From assembly GCA_910579295.1 (NCBI GenBank), contig CAJTTC010000007.1, positions 1 to 64,000 on the forward strand: DNA of 64,000 bases. Direction: 5' to 3'. Each line of letters starts with the position of its first letter. Position 1 is the first letter of the stretch. Below are positions 6,621-13,321 of the stretch, piece by piece. The notes beneath the pieces were generated by a model. The model had not been told where the DNA came from. It saw only the letters and a list, made by a program, of their open reading frames with translations, and did no database searches. The position numbers and the translations under genes are program-made. This DNA is from an uncultured Christensenella sp. Its GTDB lineage: Bacteria; Bacillota_A; Clostridia; Christensenellales; Borkfalkiaceae.

Positions 6621-6641
6621 TTCGCGCGAGATACGCGCGAA
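6621..6641 (+). promoter_or_regulatory. Perfect hairpin ahead of the membrane-protein gene
   Basis: TTCGCGCG (6621-6628) and CGCGCGAA (6634-6641) form an 8-base-pair stem with a 5-base loop, just upstream of the GGAGGGG site of the next gene. There is no T tract, so it is more likely an mRNA stability or translation element than a terminator. Confidence 0.45.
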
Positions 6642-6658
6642 GAACGGAGGGGACAGCA

Positions 6659-7576
6659 ATGGCAAATAAAGAACTGACAGAAAGGCTCGGCGCGGTAAAG
6701 CGTAAATTCAACTATCGGCAATTTTTTATGATCGCCGTGTTGCTATTCGCAACCGCAGCGGACATTTTAATTGACTATGTACACGCGGGGTTCGACCCGT
6801 CTATATTCAATAGCCCGTCCTATTGGATTATGCTCGGGCTGACCTGCTTATCGGTAGTATTGGTAACACTATCGGTGCGCGACTTCTTCCGCGAGAAAGA
6901 ACTGCGGGAGAACACCGAGGTCGTGGAAGTGCAGAAGCAAATCGACAACGCCCACGCGGAATTGATGCGCCACAATTTGACAACGAAGTTCGACAATTAC
7001 ATTAACGAGATAAATGCCGAGCGGAAGCTCAAAGCGTACAAGGCGTATATTCAATTCAAACTAACCAAAATTAAAGGGGTGAAACGCCGGGCGAAGTGGC
7101 AAGCCCTACTCGATAAAGCGGACGCAGATATTGACTGCATACCGACCAAAGGACACGCGGTCAAGCTGTCGCCCGTTTGCCGTATTCGCTATAACCGAGT
7201 ACAAGCGTCAACCATATTCAGCAGGGTGGAGCGTGCCAAGACGGACGACGAGAACATGGAAACGGACGAACCCGCCCACATAAGCGAGCTTATATTCAAA
7301 AAGCTATTTATGGTTATCGCGTTTTCAATTGCTTTGAGTACGCTATTCTTCGAGCAAAACCAATTCGCGGTTGCGGTTTTGATAAATACCTTTTCAAAGC
7401 TATTTCGCACGGCTATGAGTGTGTCGCTTGGCGCAAGCGACGGTCAGGCGTTCGTGCGCGGTACGCTTTTAACGAAAATGAAGCTACGCCTTGATTTTAT
7501 ACAAAAGTTCCTCGAGAAAGAAAAAGCAGAGCGGGGAACGCAGACAACGAACAATACAGCAGAAGCGGTCGAATAA
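6659..7576 (+). CDS. Four-segment membrane protein of the element, unknown
   Basis: 305 residues. Two transmembrane segments near the N-terminus (about 21-41 and 57-75), a charged cytoplasmic-type region of about 130 residues with a coiled-coil start (ELRENTEVVEVQKQIDNAHAEL), then two more hydrophobic segments at about 218-250. The ATG at 6659 follows GGAGGGG. It is last in the early operon and its stop lies inside a terminator stem. No family recognised. A membrane anchor for replication or an exclusion function would fit its place, but nothing in the sequence proves it. Confidence 0.65.
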   Translation: MANKELTERLGAVKRKFNYRQFFMIAVLLFATAADILIDYVHAGFDPSIFNSPSYWIMLGLTCLSVVLVTLSVRDFFREKELRENTEVVEVQKQIDNAHAELMRHNLTTKFDNYINEINAERKLKAYKAYIQFKLTKIKGVKRRAKWQALLDKADADIDCIPTKGHAVKLSPVCRIRYNRVQASTIFSRVERAKTDDENMETDEPAHISELIFKKLFMVIAFSIALSTLFFEQNQFAVAVLINTFSKLFRTAMSVSLGASDGQAFVRGTLLTKMKLRLDFIQKFLEKEKAERGTQTTNNTAEAVE

Positions 7577-7590
7577 TCGACCGCTTTTTT
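7565..7590 (+). terminator. Rho-independent terminator of the early operon
   Basis: GCGGTCGA (7565-7572), loop ATAA, TCGACCGC (7577-7584), then six T. The loop contains the stop codon of the membrane-protein gene. Confidence 0.88.
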
Positions 7591-7600
7591 ATTTTGCGTA

Positions 7601-7629
7601 TTGACAGTATCACGCCCCCGTGATATAAT
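7601..7629 (+). promoter_or_regulatory. Consensus promoter with embedded palindromic operator
   Basis: TTGACA (7601-7606), 17-base spacer, TATAAT (7624-7629). A perfect palindrome, TATCACG (7608-7614), CCCC, CGTGATA (7619-7625), fills the spacer and enters the -10 box. It drives the RHH-transposase pair, and the RHH protein encoded 26 bases downstream is the obvious candidate repressor. Confidence 0.85.
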
Positions 7630-7654
7630 GACAGAAAAACGGAGGTGTTCACGA

Positions 7655-7840
7655 ATGAGAAGCGAGGCACAAAAGGCAGCTGACCAGAAGTACAGGGAAG
7701 CGCACAAACACGAAAGCGTGAAGTGGGGGACAAGACTCAAGACCGAGGAAGCCGCCGAATACGACGAGCTTTTACAGCAACACGGAATGACCCGCGCCGA
7801 TTTCATACGGTGGGCGGTCGACGAGCTGAAAAGGCGGTAA
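7655..7840 (+). CDS. Small RHH-like regulator of the transposase operon
   Basis: 61 residues, charged N-terminus (MRSEAQKAADQKYREAHKHES), then VKWGTRLKTEEAAEYDELLQQHGMTRADFIRWAVDEL. This has the strand-helix-turn-helix pattern of ribbon-helix-helix proteins, with the MTRADFIRWAV second helix typical of the family. The ATG at 7655 follows GGAGG. It is co-transcribed with the transposase 4 bases downstream, from a promoter carrying a perfect palindrome, so self-repression and dosage control of transposition is a reasonable inference. Confidence 0.7.
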   Translation: MRSEAQKAADQKYREAHKHESVKWGTRLKTEEAAEYDELLQQHGMTRADFIRWAVDELKRR

Positions 7841-7844
7841 CGAT

Positions 7845-8858
7845 ATGAAAGGCGTTAAATTCACGGCGCGAGAGAAAAAGCGCATACTTGATATGTGGCT
7901 CGTACAGCGTAAGCATTGGCTGTATATTTGCAAGCACGAGAAATGCACGCGGGTCAGCCTTTGGCGTTGGAAAAAGCAATACGACGGAACGCTTGAGAGT
8001 TTGGAGAACAAATCGAGCAGACCGCACACCCCGCACCCGAACAGCCAGACAGAAGAAGAAAAGCGGGAGATTTTGGAAGTCGTACAAGACAACCCGACAA
8101 TGGGTTATACGGAACTATACGGCGAGCTTCGGGCAAAGTACGCATATTCCCGGCACTACAAAACAATGTACAAGTACGTCCGCAGCCTACGCTTGCGCCC
8201 CGCCGAGATATACGACCGCTACGTGGCGCAACCGTACGACACGCCCGAAATGCTCGGGCAGAAGTGGCAAATGGACGTAAAGTTTGTACCCCGAGTTTGC
8301 TACGCGGGCAAAGACCCGTTCGAGCGGGCGTTTCAGTACACAATGATTGACGAAGCCACCCGCGAGCGTTTTATTTACGCATACAAGGAACACAGCGGTT
8401 ATTCGACCGCCGACTTCATACAAAGGGCGGTGCTGTACTTCGGGTACGCGCCGATCACAATTCAAACCGACAACGGAACGGAGTTCACGAACCCCAAAGG
8501 GACGGGCGACGGTAAGGTTCATATTGCCGACCGGGTAATGCAACGGCTCGGCATAAAGCACCAACTTATTAGACCGTATACACCACGGCACAACGGCAAA
8601 GTTGAACGATCGCACCGCACCGACCAAGAAAGGTTTTACAACTATTTGCAATACGTAACCTTTGAGGAATTGCAAGAGAAGATGCAAGCGTGGCTTATTC
8701 GGTACAACAAGAAGCCACACACAGCACTTCGCAACCGATACGGGAAGTATGCATGGCAAAGCCCACTCGAGAAGCGAGCCGAGCTATTGGAGATACTAAA
8801 AGAGGGGACGACAGACGCGAGGGTTCGGTTCGTAAAAAATACCGCCCGGACCGCGTAA
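7845..8858 (+). CDS. DDE transposase/integrase, IS481/IS3-like
   Basis: 337 residues. The N-terminal helix-turn-helix region (about 10-50) is followed by a retroviral-integrase-type core with the catalytic triad Asp144 (QMDVKF), Asp209 (QTDNGTEF) and Glu254 (NGKVERSH). The RPYTPRHNGKVER context is typical of IS481 transposases. Full length, no frameshift. Weak ribosome-binding site; translation may be coupled to the RHH gene. No ATPase partner (IstB/TniB type) is present. Whether it moves just itself or the entire 5.7-kb block with ERF and nuclease is not settled by sequence. Confidence 0.88.
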   Translation: MKGVKFTAREKKRILDMWLVQRKHWLYICKHEKCTRVSLWRWKKQYDGTLESLENKSSRPHTPHPNSQTEEEKREILEVVQDNPTMGYTELYGELRAKYAYSRHYKTMYKYVRSLRLRPAEIYDRYVAQPYDTPEMLGQKWQMDVKFVPRVCYAGKDPFERAFQYTMIDEATRERFIYAYKEHSGYSTADFIQRAVLYFGYAPITIQTDNGTEFTNPKGTGDGKVHIADRVMQRLGIKHQLIRPYTPRHNGKVERSHRTDQERFYNYLQYVTFEELQEKMQAWLIRYNKKPHTALRNRYGKYAWQSPLEKRAELLEILKEGTTDARVRFVKNTARTA

Positions 8859-8877
8859 GGAATCGACCACCGAAGCA

Positions 8878-8900
8878 GCACCCCCGACGGGGTGCATTTT
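8878..8900 (+). terminator. Terminator after the transposase
   Basis: GCACCCC (8878-8884), loop CGAC, GGGGTGC (8889-8895), then ATTTT. The T tract is short. Confidence 0.65.
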
Positions 8901-8925
8901 ACCACGCCCGAAAACATATAATCGG

Positions 8926-8954
8926 TTGACTGCCGAGCCGAAAAGTGGTAATAT
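8926..8954 (+). promoter_or_regulatory. Promoter of the cationic peptide gene
   Basis: TTGACT (8926-8931), 17-base spacer, TAATAT (8949-8954), 32 bases before the ATG at 8986. A TTACCAC-type arm upstream (about 8900) and GTGGTAA at 8945-8951 form a spaced inverted repeat over the -10 region. Confidence 0.65.
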
Positions 8955-8985
8955 AAAACGGCAACACGCGAAAGGAAAGGCACAA

Positions 8986-9063
8986 ATGGAGCAAATCGGG
9001 GCAAAAATAGCGTTTATAAAGGTTTTCAAAAAAATTTATAAAAAATTTCTAAAAATATGCTAA
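8986..9063 (+). CDS. 25-residue cationic amphipathic peptide
   Basis: ATG to TAA encoding 25 residues with seven lysines, one glutamate and bulky Ile/Phe/Val/Leu in between (ends KKIYKKFLKIC). Plotted as a helix, lysines and hydrophobics separate onto faces. It has its own promoter and an AAAGGAAAGG ribosome-binding site 5 bases before the ATG. Codon use is AT-rich, unlike the rest of the element. Such peptides are often type I toxins, membrane-active peptides or small membrane regulators; none is proven. It is the last gene before the right 17-base repeat. Confidence 0.55.
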   Translation: MEQIGAKIAFIKVFKKIYKKFLKIC

Positions 9064-9091
9064 AAACGCTTGACTCCTTTGCAAAAATAGC

Positions 9092-9120
9092 TTGACAAGC
9101 CCCTTTAAAGTGTGTTAAAC
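9092..9120 (+). promoter_or_regulatory. Promoter of rpmG-secE-nusG
   Basis: TTGACA (9092-9097), 17-base spacer, TTAAAC (9115-9120). The -35 box lies within the right 17-base direct repeat of the mobile segment. Confidence 0.7.
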
Positions 9121-9127
9121 TCACTGT

Positions 9128-9155
9128 ACACATCCGAAAGGGGTGTAATTTTTTT
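9128..9155 (+). terminator. Possible attenuator in the rpmG leader
   Basis: ACACATCC, loop GAAA, GGGGTGT, followed by AATTTTTTT. The stem has one bulged base. It lies between the promoter and rpmG and could attenuate the operon. Confidence 0.4.
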
Positions 9156-9170
9156 GTACGGAGACCCATT

Positions 9171-9332
9171 ATGAAAGCGTCAACAAGGGCTAAGATTACT
9201 TTTGAGTGCACTGAATGTAAACACAGAAACTACGACAGCTATAAAAATAAGCGTAACGATCCCGACAGGCTTACCATTTCCAAATACTGCCCTTTCTGCA
9301 AAAAACATACCGAGCATAAGGAATCTAAGTAA
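9171..9332 (+). CDS. rpmG: 50S ribosomal protein L33
   Basis: 53 residues with the L33 zinc-binding CxxC pairs (FECTECKHRNY near 12-15 and YCPFCKKH near 40-43), i.e. the Cys-containing form. The length matches the family. The ATG at 9171 has a GGAG site. The stop overlaps the secE start (TAATG), so the two are translationally coupled. rpmG-secE-nusG is the usual gene order in Firmicutes. Confidence 0.95.
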   Translation: MKASTRAKITFECTECKHRNYDSYKNKRNDPDRLTISKYCPFCKKHTEHKESK

Positions 9333-9544
9333 TGGCTAAGGAAAAGGGAAAAGAAAAAAAACCGTCGGTCGGTAAGAGAATCAAGGACGTGTTTTCTGAG
9401 CTCAAAAGGGTTACGTGGCCGTCCTTTACAAAGGTCGTGAAAGCTACGGGCGTCGTTTTGGTCGTTGTGCTCATTTTCCTTGTCGTTACCACGGGTATAA
9501 ATCAGGGTTTGCAAAAACTCCTTGAATTGATAACCAAGGCTTAA
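9332..9544 (+). CDS. secE: Preprotein translocase subunit SecE
   Basis: 70 residues. A basic Lys-rich N-terminus (residues 1-15) is followed by the conserved amphipathic helix DVFSELKRVTWPSFTKVVKAT and a single transmembrane segment (about 40-55). This is the short single-span SecE of Gram-positive bacteria, which clamps SecY in the membrane. It overlaps rpmG by one base and is followed by nusG after 15 bases. Confidence 0.96.
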   Translation: MAKEKGKEKKPSVGKRIKDVFSELKRVTWPSFTKVVKATGVVLVVVLIFLVVTTGINQGLQKLLELITKA

Positions 9545-9559
9545 AGGGGGCGGATAACT

Positions 9560-10084
9560 ATGGAAGAGAAACCTTGCTGGTATATTCTGCACACCTATTC
9601 GGGCTACGAGATGATGGTAAAGGATTCGCTGTTCCGCCTTATCGAGAACAACAACCTCAAAGATCAGATTTTCGACGTTAAAATTCCGATGGAGCAGACC
9701 ATAGAGGAGAAGAACGGCAAGCGCAAGATTGTCGAGCGCAAGTTGCTCCCCTGCTACGTGTTCATTAAAATGATATACTCCAACCAGCTTTGGTATTGGG
9801 TAACCAACACGAGGGGCGTAACGGGCTTCGTCGGTCCTATGGGCAGACCTATTCCTATGGGCGAGGACGAGATACGCAAAATGCGCCTCGAAGAGGTGGT
9901 AAGCGACGCCGATTACAGCGTTGGCGATACTATCTCCATTGTCTCAGGTCCTTTGGACGGCTTCGACGGTGTAATTACCGAGCTCAACGACATTTCGCAG
10001 AAAGCGAAGGTCAATATTCAGATGTTCGGTCGTTCTACGGACGTTGAGGTCGAATATATTCAGATTAAAAAAATCGAGAATTAA
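9560..10084 (+). CDS. nusG: Transcription termination/antitermination factor NusG
   Basis: 174 residues. N-terminal NGN domain (CWYILHTYSGYEMMVKDSL through VTNTRGVTGFVG) that binds RNA polymerase, and a C-terminal KOW domain (SVGDTISIVSGPLDGFDGVITELN...KAKVNIQMFGR) that contacts Rho or the ribosome. Normal length and order. The ATG at 9560 has an AAAGGGGG site. It ends the rpmG-secE-nusG trio and is followed by the rplK leader. Confidence 0.97.
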   Translation: MEEKPCWYILHTYSGYEMMVKDSLFRLIENNNLKDQIFDVKIPMEQTIEEKNGKRKIVERKLLPCYVFIKMIYSNQLWYWVTNTRGVTGFVGPMGRPIPMGEDEIRKMRLEEVVSDADYSVGDTISIVSGPLDGFDGVITELNDISQKAKVNIQMFGRSTDVEVEYIQIKKIEN

Positions 10085-10214
10085 TTCGGAATAAGGAATT
10101 GCGTTTTTCGTAACGGACAGCGCATTCCGTATTCTTAATTATATACGTGGGAGAATAGATTAAATTTTTTCTATGGTCTATTCGCTATTACCACGATAGG
10201 AGGAACATTTAATT
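10085..10214 (+). promoter_or_regulatory. Structured rplK leader
   Basis: Two structures are visible. A GAATAAGGAATTGCG/CGCATTCCGTATTC hairpin lies at about 10088-10136. A second stem is closed by CGTGG (10146-10150) and CCACG (10191-10195), with inner GAATAGA/TCTATTC pairing, immediately before the AGGAGG of rplK. The GTGGGAGA...ACCAC layout recurs before rplA, which suggests an r-protein autoregulatory site. Confidence 0.5.
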
Positions 10215-10640
10215 ATGGCTAAGAAAATTACTGCGGTAGTTAAGTTGCAGCTCCCGGCAGGAAAGGCTACCCCTGCGCCCCCCGTAGGTTCTACGTTGGG
10301 CCCTCACGGTATCAATATTCCCGGCTTTACAAAGGAGTTCAATGCAAAGACGAGTGCACAGGCGGGTCTTATCATTCCCTGCGTTGTCACTATCTATCAG
10401 GACAGGAGCTTCACGTTTATTCTTAAAACGCCCCCCACGCCCGTACTCATTAAAAAGGCGTTGGGCATCGAAACGGCAAGCGCTCGCCCCAATAGGGATA
10501 AGGTAGGCAAGCTCACCAAGGCTCAGCTTGAAGAGATCGCCAAGACCAAGATGCCCGACCTTAACTGCACCGATTTGGAAGCGGCTAAGAGCATGGTAAA
10601 GGGCACTGCCCGCTCTATGGGTATAACCGTAGAGGAGTAA
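10215..10640 (+). CDS. rplK: 50S ribosomal protein L11
   Basis: 141 residues: N-terminal domain with KLQLPAGKATPAPPVGSTLGPHG (residues about 10-32) and a C-terminal rRNA-binding domain (FILKTPPTPVLIKKALGIETAS...GTARSMGITVEE). Full length. L11 forms the GTPase-associated centre with 23S rRNA. It begins the L11-L1 pair, with AGGAGG upstream. The gene order nusG-rplK-rplA is standard. Confidence 0.98.
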   Translation: MAKKITAVVKLQLPAGKATPAPPVGSTLGPHGINIPGFTKEFNAKTSAQAGLIIPCVVTIYQDRSFTFILKTPPTPVLIKKALGIETASARPNRDKVGKLTKAQLEEIAKTKMPDLNCTDLEAAKSMVKGTARSMGITVEE

Positions 10641-10728
10641 GTGAGGGGCTTTTACAGCCTTTCAGGTGGGAGAGGGATATAAAATAATAAAGTCGACCCC
10701 TCGAATGAACCACACGGAGGAATTTATA
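10641..10728 (+). promoter_or_regulatory. rplK-rplA intercistronic element, candidate L1 site
   Basis: GGTGGGAGAGGG (about 10665-10676) and AACCACACGGAGG (about 10708-10720) bracket a short AU-rich stretch. The arrangement resembles the stem in front of rplK (GTGGGAGA...ACCACG) and fits translational feedback by L1, which is known for this operon. Confidence 0.45.
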
Positions 10729-11418
10729 ATGAAAGTAGGAAAGAAATACGCAGAGAGCGTAAAATCATACGACCGTACCAAGGCTTACGATACGGCTGAG
10801 GCTATGAACCTTGTGCTTGCTACCGCTAAGGCTAAGTTTGACGAAACGATAGAGCTTCATATCCGTCTCGGCGTTGACCCCAGACAGGCTGACCAGCAGG
10901 TAAGAGGCGTGCTCGTACTTCCCAACGGTACAGGTAAGGACAAGAAAGTGCTTGTTATCGCAAAGGGCGAAAAGGCGGACCAGGCTGCTGCGGCAGGCGC
11001 GGATTACGTCGGCGCGGAAGAAATGGTTCAGCGTATCCAAAAGGAAAACTGGTTCGATTTCGATGTAGTAATTACTACTCCCGATATGATGGGTGTCGTC
11101 GGACGTATAGGCCGTGTGCTCGGTCCTAAGGGCTTGATGCCTAACCCCAAGAGCGGTACGGTTACTATGGACGTAACGAGGGCCGTTAAGGAAGTTAAAG
11201 CAGGTAAGGTTGAGTACCGTCTTGACAAGACCGCTATTATCCACTGCCCTATCGGCAAGAAGAGCTTCGGTACGGAAAAGCTTACCGAAAACTTCAACGC
11301 GCTGTTGGACGCGGTTGTAAAGGCTAAGCCCGCCGCGGCTAAGGGACAGTATATCAAGAGCGTTACGCTCACCTCGACAATGGGCCCTGGCGTAAAAGTT
11401 TACTACAACAAGGGTTAA
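10729..11418 (+). CDS. rplA: 50S ribosomal protein L1
   Basis: 229 residues, beginning MKVGKKYAESVKSYD. The ATG at 10729 is chosen because GGAGG lies 8 bases upstream; an in-frame start at 10666 would add an unlikely tail. L1 signatures: LGVDPRQADQQVRG near the N-terminus, the VGRIGRVLGPKGLMPNPKSGTV block in the middle, and the TSTMGPGVKV C-terminus. Followed by a GC-rich hairpin instead of rplJ, which in most genomes comes next. Confidence 0.97.
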   Translation: MKVGKKYAESVKSYDRTKAYDTAEAMNLVLATAKAKFDETIELHIRLGVDPRQADQQVRGVLVLPNGTGKDKKVLVIAKGEKADQAAAAGADYVGAEEMVQRIQKENWFDFDVVITTPDMMGVVGRIGRVLGPKGLMPNPKSGTVTMDVTRAVKEVKAGKVEYRLDKTAIIHCPIGKKSFGTEKLTENFNALLDAVVKAKPAAAKGQYIKSVTLTSTMGPGVKVYYNKG

Positions 11419-11439
11419 TTTAAAACACAACAAAATTCT

Positions 11440-11465
11440 CGCCGCGGCAGTTACCTGCCGCGGCG
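11440..11465 (+). terminator. Strong hairpin after rplA
   Basis: CGCCGCGGCAG (11440-11450), loop TTAC, CTGCCGCGGCG (11455-11465): 11 perfect pairs. There is no clear T tract, so it may be a weak terminator or 3'-end stabiliser. Confidence 0.6.
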
Positions 11466-11517
11466 AAATAATTTAAAATAAATTTGATATTATATATAAA
11501 CGAGTGAGGGATAGAAA

Positions 11518-12225
11518 ATGCTTAAAATCGAAGGGTTAAACAAGAGTTATAAAAAGAAGCAGGTTTTAAAGGATCTTAATATAACTATTCCCGAAAAGGG
11601 CGGCGTGTGCGGGCTTATCGGGCTTAACGGCGCAGGAAAGAGCACTTTAATGAAAATAATCTGTTCGCTTGTGCGCGCGGATAGCGGCACTATAACGTTC
11701 GACGGCGTAGAGATAGGCAAGGCAGTTGCGGACGGGGCGCTTAAAATCGGCTATACTATAGAGTATCCCGCGTTCTATGCGGGACTTACGGGCAAACAAA
11801 ATCTCGATTTGCTTGCAGACCTCTATCCCGATTTAGATAAGCAAGCCGTAGAAAGGAGCTTACATCTGGTGGGATTAGGCGGGCACGAAAACGAGAAAGT
11901 AAAGACTTACTCGCTAGGGATGAAGCAAAGACTGTACATAGCCTATGCCATTTTAACCGAACCGCAGCTTTTAATTTTAGACGAGCCGTTCAACGGCGTA
12001 GATCCCGTAACCGTAAAAATTTTCAAGGATTTACTCAAATCGCTTTCGGAAGCGGGAACTACTATTATGCTTTCGTCGCACAGTATACTCGATATACAGT
12101 CTGTGTGCGACAGAGTACTCATTCTGGACAGAGGTCAGATTGTTTACGACTGCAACGACGTTCAGGGCGAAAATCTGGAAGAGAAGTTTTACCAGCTTAC
12201 GAGCGGTGGCGGGAGCGCGCAATGA
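11518..12225 (+). CDS. ABC transporter ATP-binding protein
   Basis: 235 residues with all ABC motifs: Walker A GLNGAGKST (about 36-44), signature YSLGMKQRL (about 133-141), Walker B LLILDEPFNG and an H-loop SSHS. Similar to the ATPases of lantibiotic-immunity and bacitracin-type ABC-2 exporters (CcmA/BcrA type). It overlaps the first permease by ATGA. The operon sits between rplA and rplJ, a place normally free of other genes, so it has been inserted there. The substrate is unknown. Confidence 0.9.
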   Translation: MLKIEGLNKSYKKKQVLKDLNITIPEKGGVCGLIGLNGAGKSTLMKIICSLVRADSGTITFDGVEIGKAVADGALKIGYTIEYPAFYAGLTGKQNLDLLADLYPDLDKQAVERSLHLVGLGGHENEKVKTYSLGMKQRLYIAYAILTEPQLLILDEPFNGVDPVTVKIFKDLLKSLSEAGTTIMLSSHSILDIQSVCDRVLILDRGQIVYDCNDVQGENLEEKFYQLTSGGGSAQ

Positions 12226-13220
12226 GCAAGGTGAAGCGGCTTTTAAGGTACGAGCTAAGGCGTGCCGCCGCATACAAATTTTGGTTTATAGGCGTGTTTT
12301 GCGTGCTTGCGGTAATAATTGCGGTATTGTCGGTTGTTTACTCCAAAAATCACGCCGCCATATTAAATACGGCAGATAAGGAATGGACGTTGCATCAGTA
12401 CGAACAAGAAGTAGAAGAATATAGGGAAATGCTGGATACCTATTCCAATCAACTAACAGCAGACGAAAAATTTTATATAAATCGGCAAATAGAGTACTAT
12501 CAATTTTTTATTGATACCGATACCGTTGCAGGCGACTATTTCAACGCGGAAGATTATATGGAGAAGAGAAAGGGCTTCGAAACCTTTGGCGGGTGTATTT
12601 ACTTAATGGAATATTCCTCATTCGCGTTTATGGCTCTTGCGGTAGCGGGCGCACTATGGGCTTTTTCTGTGGAAATCCATACGGGTGCGGTTAAAAATAT
12701 TTTAGCCTCGCCGTCCGACAGAAAGACAATCTTCGCCGTTAAAACCGTCGTTTCGGCTGGCGGAGTGTTTGCTTTGCCGTTGCTTGAATTTATAGTGCTT
12801 TTAATAGTCGGCGCTTGCGCGCCGCGTGCAAGTTTTTTAATATATTCGGGCGGATATAAAGCGGTTGACGGATTGCATATTTTAGCGCAAATGGGTATAC
12901 GAAATCTCATACTGATTTTGTGCTTCTACGCCGTAACGCTTATATGCTCGGTCAATCTTAAGCCCCTCGTAAGCGGACTTATTCCCGTCATAGGTTATTT
13001 CGCATTGGCGTTTCTGGCAGTAACGGTAGCTTATAAACCAAAACTTGTAATGATAGGCGTAACGGGCTTCGACCCGCTCAATTTCTTCCCGATATCGGGT
13101 TTGCAAAACTATCTGGGCGGATTTGATGTTAACTTTTTTATTATGGCAATTTTGCATATAGCGACGGCTTGTCTGCTTATTTGGCTTTCGGGCAGAATAT
13201 TTAAAAGGAAAGATTTTTAA
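12222..13220 (+). CDS. ABC-2-type permease, first copy
   Basis: 332 residues, ATG at 12222 overlapping the ATPase stop. N-terminal transmembrane segment (about 20-40), an extracytoplasmic loop rich in Glu/Tyr (EQEVEEYREML...FINTDTVAGDYFN-like), then five further hydrophobic segments. The second permease at 14122 has the same layout, with a matching loop (YYQFFIDTDTVAGDYF versus YYKFFLDTRTTAGDYF), so the two are paralogues and probably form a heterodimer with the ATPase. The last 30 bases of the gene are repeated at 14093. Confidence 0.85.
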   Translation: MSKVKRLLRYELRRAAAYKFWFIGVFCVLAVIIAVLSVVYSKNHAAILNTADKEWTLHQYEQEVEEYREMLDTYSNQLTADEKFYINRQIEYYQFFIDTDTVAGDYFNAEDYMEKRKGFETFGGCIYLMEYSSFAFMALAVAGALWAFSVEIHTGAVKNILASPSDRKTIFAVKTVVSAGGVFALPLLEFIVLLIVGACAPRASFLIYSGGYKAVDGLHILAQMGIRNLILILCFYAVTLICSVNLKPLVSGLIPVIGYFALAFLAVTVAYKPKLVMIGVTGFDPLNFFPISGLQNYLGGFDVNFFIMAILHIATACLLIWLSGRIFKRKDF

Positions 13221-13224
13221 TGAA
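13191..13224 (+). repeat. 34-base direct repeat, left copy
   Basis: Starts GGCAGAATATTTAAAAGG, ends TTTTTAATGAA. It is identical to 14093-14126. This copy is the end of the first permease gene; the right copy contains the ATG of the second permease. The pair encloses the secreted-protein gene. Confidence 0.92.
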
Positions 13225-13248
13225 ATTAAAAAACAAACATTTATTTAG

Positions 13249-13277
13249 TTGACTTTTTTAACTAAAAAGATTAATAT
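13249..13277 (+). promoter_or_regulatory. Promoter of the inserted secreted-protein gene
   Basis: TTGACT (13249-13254), 17-base spacer, TAATAT (13272-13277). An inverted repeat TTAGTT/AACTAA (13245-13250 with about 13259-13264) overlaps the -35 box. Confidence 0.65.
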
Positions 13278-13321
13278 AAATATAGTTTTAAATCATAAAA
13301 AATAAAAAGGAGACTAAATTT

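Larger units (their letters stand above)
3418..9099 (+). mobile_element. Candidate phage-like transposable segment bounded by 17-base direct repeats
   Basis: AAAAATAGCTTGACAAG occurs exactly at 3418-3434 and 9083-9099. Between the copies lies a uniform block: small early genes, RHH and XRE regulators, ERF annealing protein, PD-(D/E)XK nuclease, membrane protein, RHH plus DDE transposase, and a cationic peptide. Its right edge abuts the rpmG-secE-nusG promoter. No capsid, portal, integrase or lysis genes are present. Caution: the repeat contains the -35 hexamer TTGACA and a shape common to promoters here, so the exact ends are uncertain. Confidence 0.5.

Noticed and set aside
8599..8858. Transposase as a decayed pseudogene
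   Set aside because: The catalytic triad Asp144, Asp209, Glu254 is intact and the frame is complete over 337 residues.
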